Part shown: in pieces, positions 5,917-6,170 of the stretch | Numbering within the stretch: position 1 is the stretch's first letter | Layout: the number at the start of each line of letters is the position of its first letter | DNA from: Nitrospinaceae bacterium | GTDB lineage: Bacteria > Nitrospinota > Nitrospinia > Nitrospinales > VA-1 | DNA: 6,170 nucleotides | NCBI GenBank assembly: GCA_012961055.1 | Contig: DUAA01000085.1 | Coordinates: forward strand, 1 to 6,170 | Reading direction: 5' to 3' | Position numbers and translations under genes: made by a program | Notes under the pieces: generated by a model | The model's database searches: none | What the model saw: the letters and a program-made list of their open reading frames with translations, nothing else | What the model was told of the DNA's origin: nothing

Positions 5917-6170
5917 ACATCGGTTCAATTAAGGATGCTTGTTTTTTAATTATTCGATGCCCCTTTACGGCCTCAAATACTTCATTAGCAGTAACTTGTT
6001 TTGTACAGTCCTGGGTTCCCAGAGGGCAGATTTTTTTCCAACAAAAACTGCACGAAAGCACTTTATAAACCGTTTCGTGGTTTTCGCCATAGGCGCCATT
6101 TCGCGCAGGATCTGTGGGCCCGAAAATTGAAACCGTGGGAACGCCTAATGCCGCCGCCAAGTGAAGCGGA
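5915..6170 (-). CDS. GT9 heptosyltransferase, C-terminal fragment (5' end outside window)
   Basis: The frame is open through the right window edge, so only the last 84 or so residues are visible. They begin with PLHLAAALGVPTVSIFGPTD, the signature of the family 9 nucleotide-sugar-binding domain (D-S/T-G-P-x-H-L-A-x-A-L-G-x-P-T). PARNGAYGENHETV follows, then a cysteine cluster CSFCWKKICPLGTQDCTKQV and a final helix. That cysteine pattern (CxxC...CP...C) is typical of heptosyltransferase II (WaaF/RfaF)-like proteins. A role in the lipopolysaccharide inner core is therefore likely, but the exact acceptor is not certain. The Leu at 6160 (TTG) is internal to the domain and is not the start codon. 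The gene heads the visible part of the minus-strand run and ends 10 bases before the Trm112-like gene. Confidence 0.9.
   Translation of the reverse strand, partial: PLHLAAALGVPTVSIFGPTDPARNGAYGENHETVYKVLSCSFCWKKICPLGTQDCTKQVTANEVFEAVKGHRIIKKQASLIEPM

Overview
The window looks like a stretch of chromosome from a diderm (Gram-negative) bacterium of moderate G+C content. Two glycosyltransferase family 9 (heptosyltransferase-type) genes imply a lipopolysaccharide-like outer leaflet. A citrate-cleaving enzyme of the ATP-citrate lyase type suggests either a reductive TCA cycle or cytosolic acetyl-CoA production. Glycine decarboxylase is of the two-subunit kind. This combination would fit a Nitrospinota- or Nitrospirota-like autotroph, but that is a guess from gene content. 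No rRNA, tRNA, CRISPR array, transposase or phage gene is visible.

Plus strand, left part (1-2735). The window opens inside a long gene whose product is the C-terminal part of an AclA-like citryl-CoA/ATP-citrate lyase subunit. Its end carries an active-looking citrate-synthase-homology domain. The region before it reads as a second, degenerate copy of the same domain. A bulged stem-loop and a strong intrinsic terminator follow. After the terminator comes a separate small gene for a DyP-peroxidase-like protein. It keeps the N- and C-terminal landmarks of the family but lacks the segment with the heme ligand, and its C-terminus resembles an encapsulin cargo-loading peptide.

Convergent gap (2736-3029). 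This holds no recognisable gene and only two short palindromes.

Minus strand, right part (3030-6170, read from right to left). The order is the end of a GT9 heptosyltransferase, a 55-residue Trm112/UPF0434-type zinc protein, a second complete GT9 glycosyltransferase, and gcvPB (glycine dehydrogenase subunit 2). The intergenic gaps are 10, 91 and 15 bases, which suggests one operon for envelope-sugar transfer with gcvPB at its end. The usual partner gcvPA is not adjacent.

The most interesting points are the apparent tandem duplication of the citrate-synthase fold in the lyase gene, the heme-less DyP-like protein with a possible encapsulin tag, and the glycine-cleavage gene in a glycosyltransferase operon.
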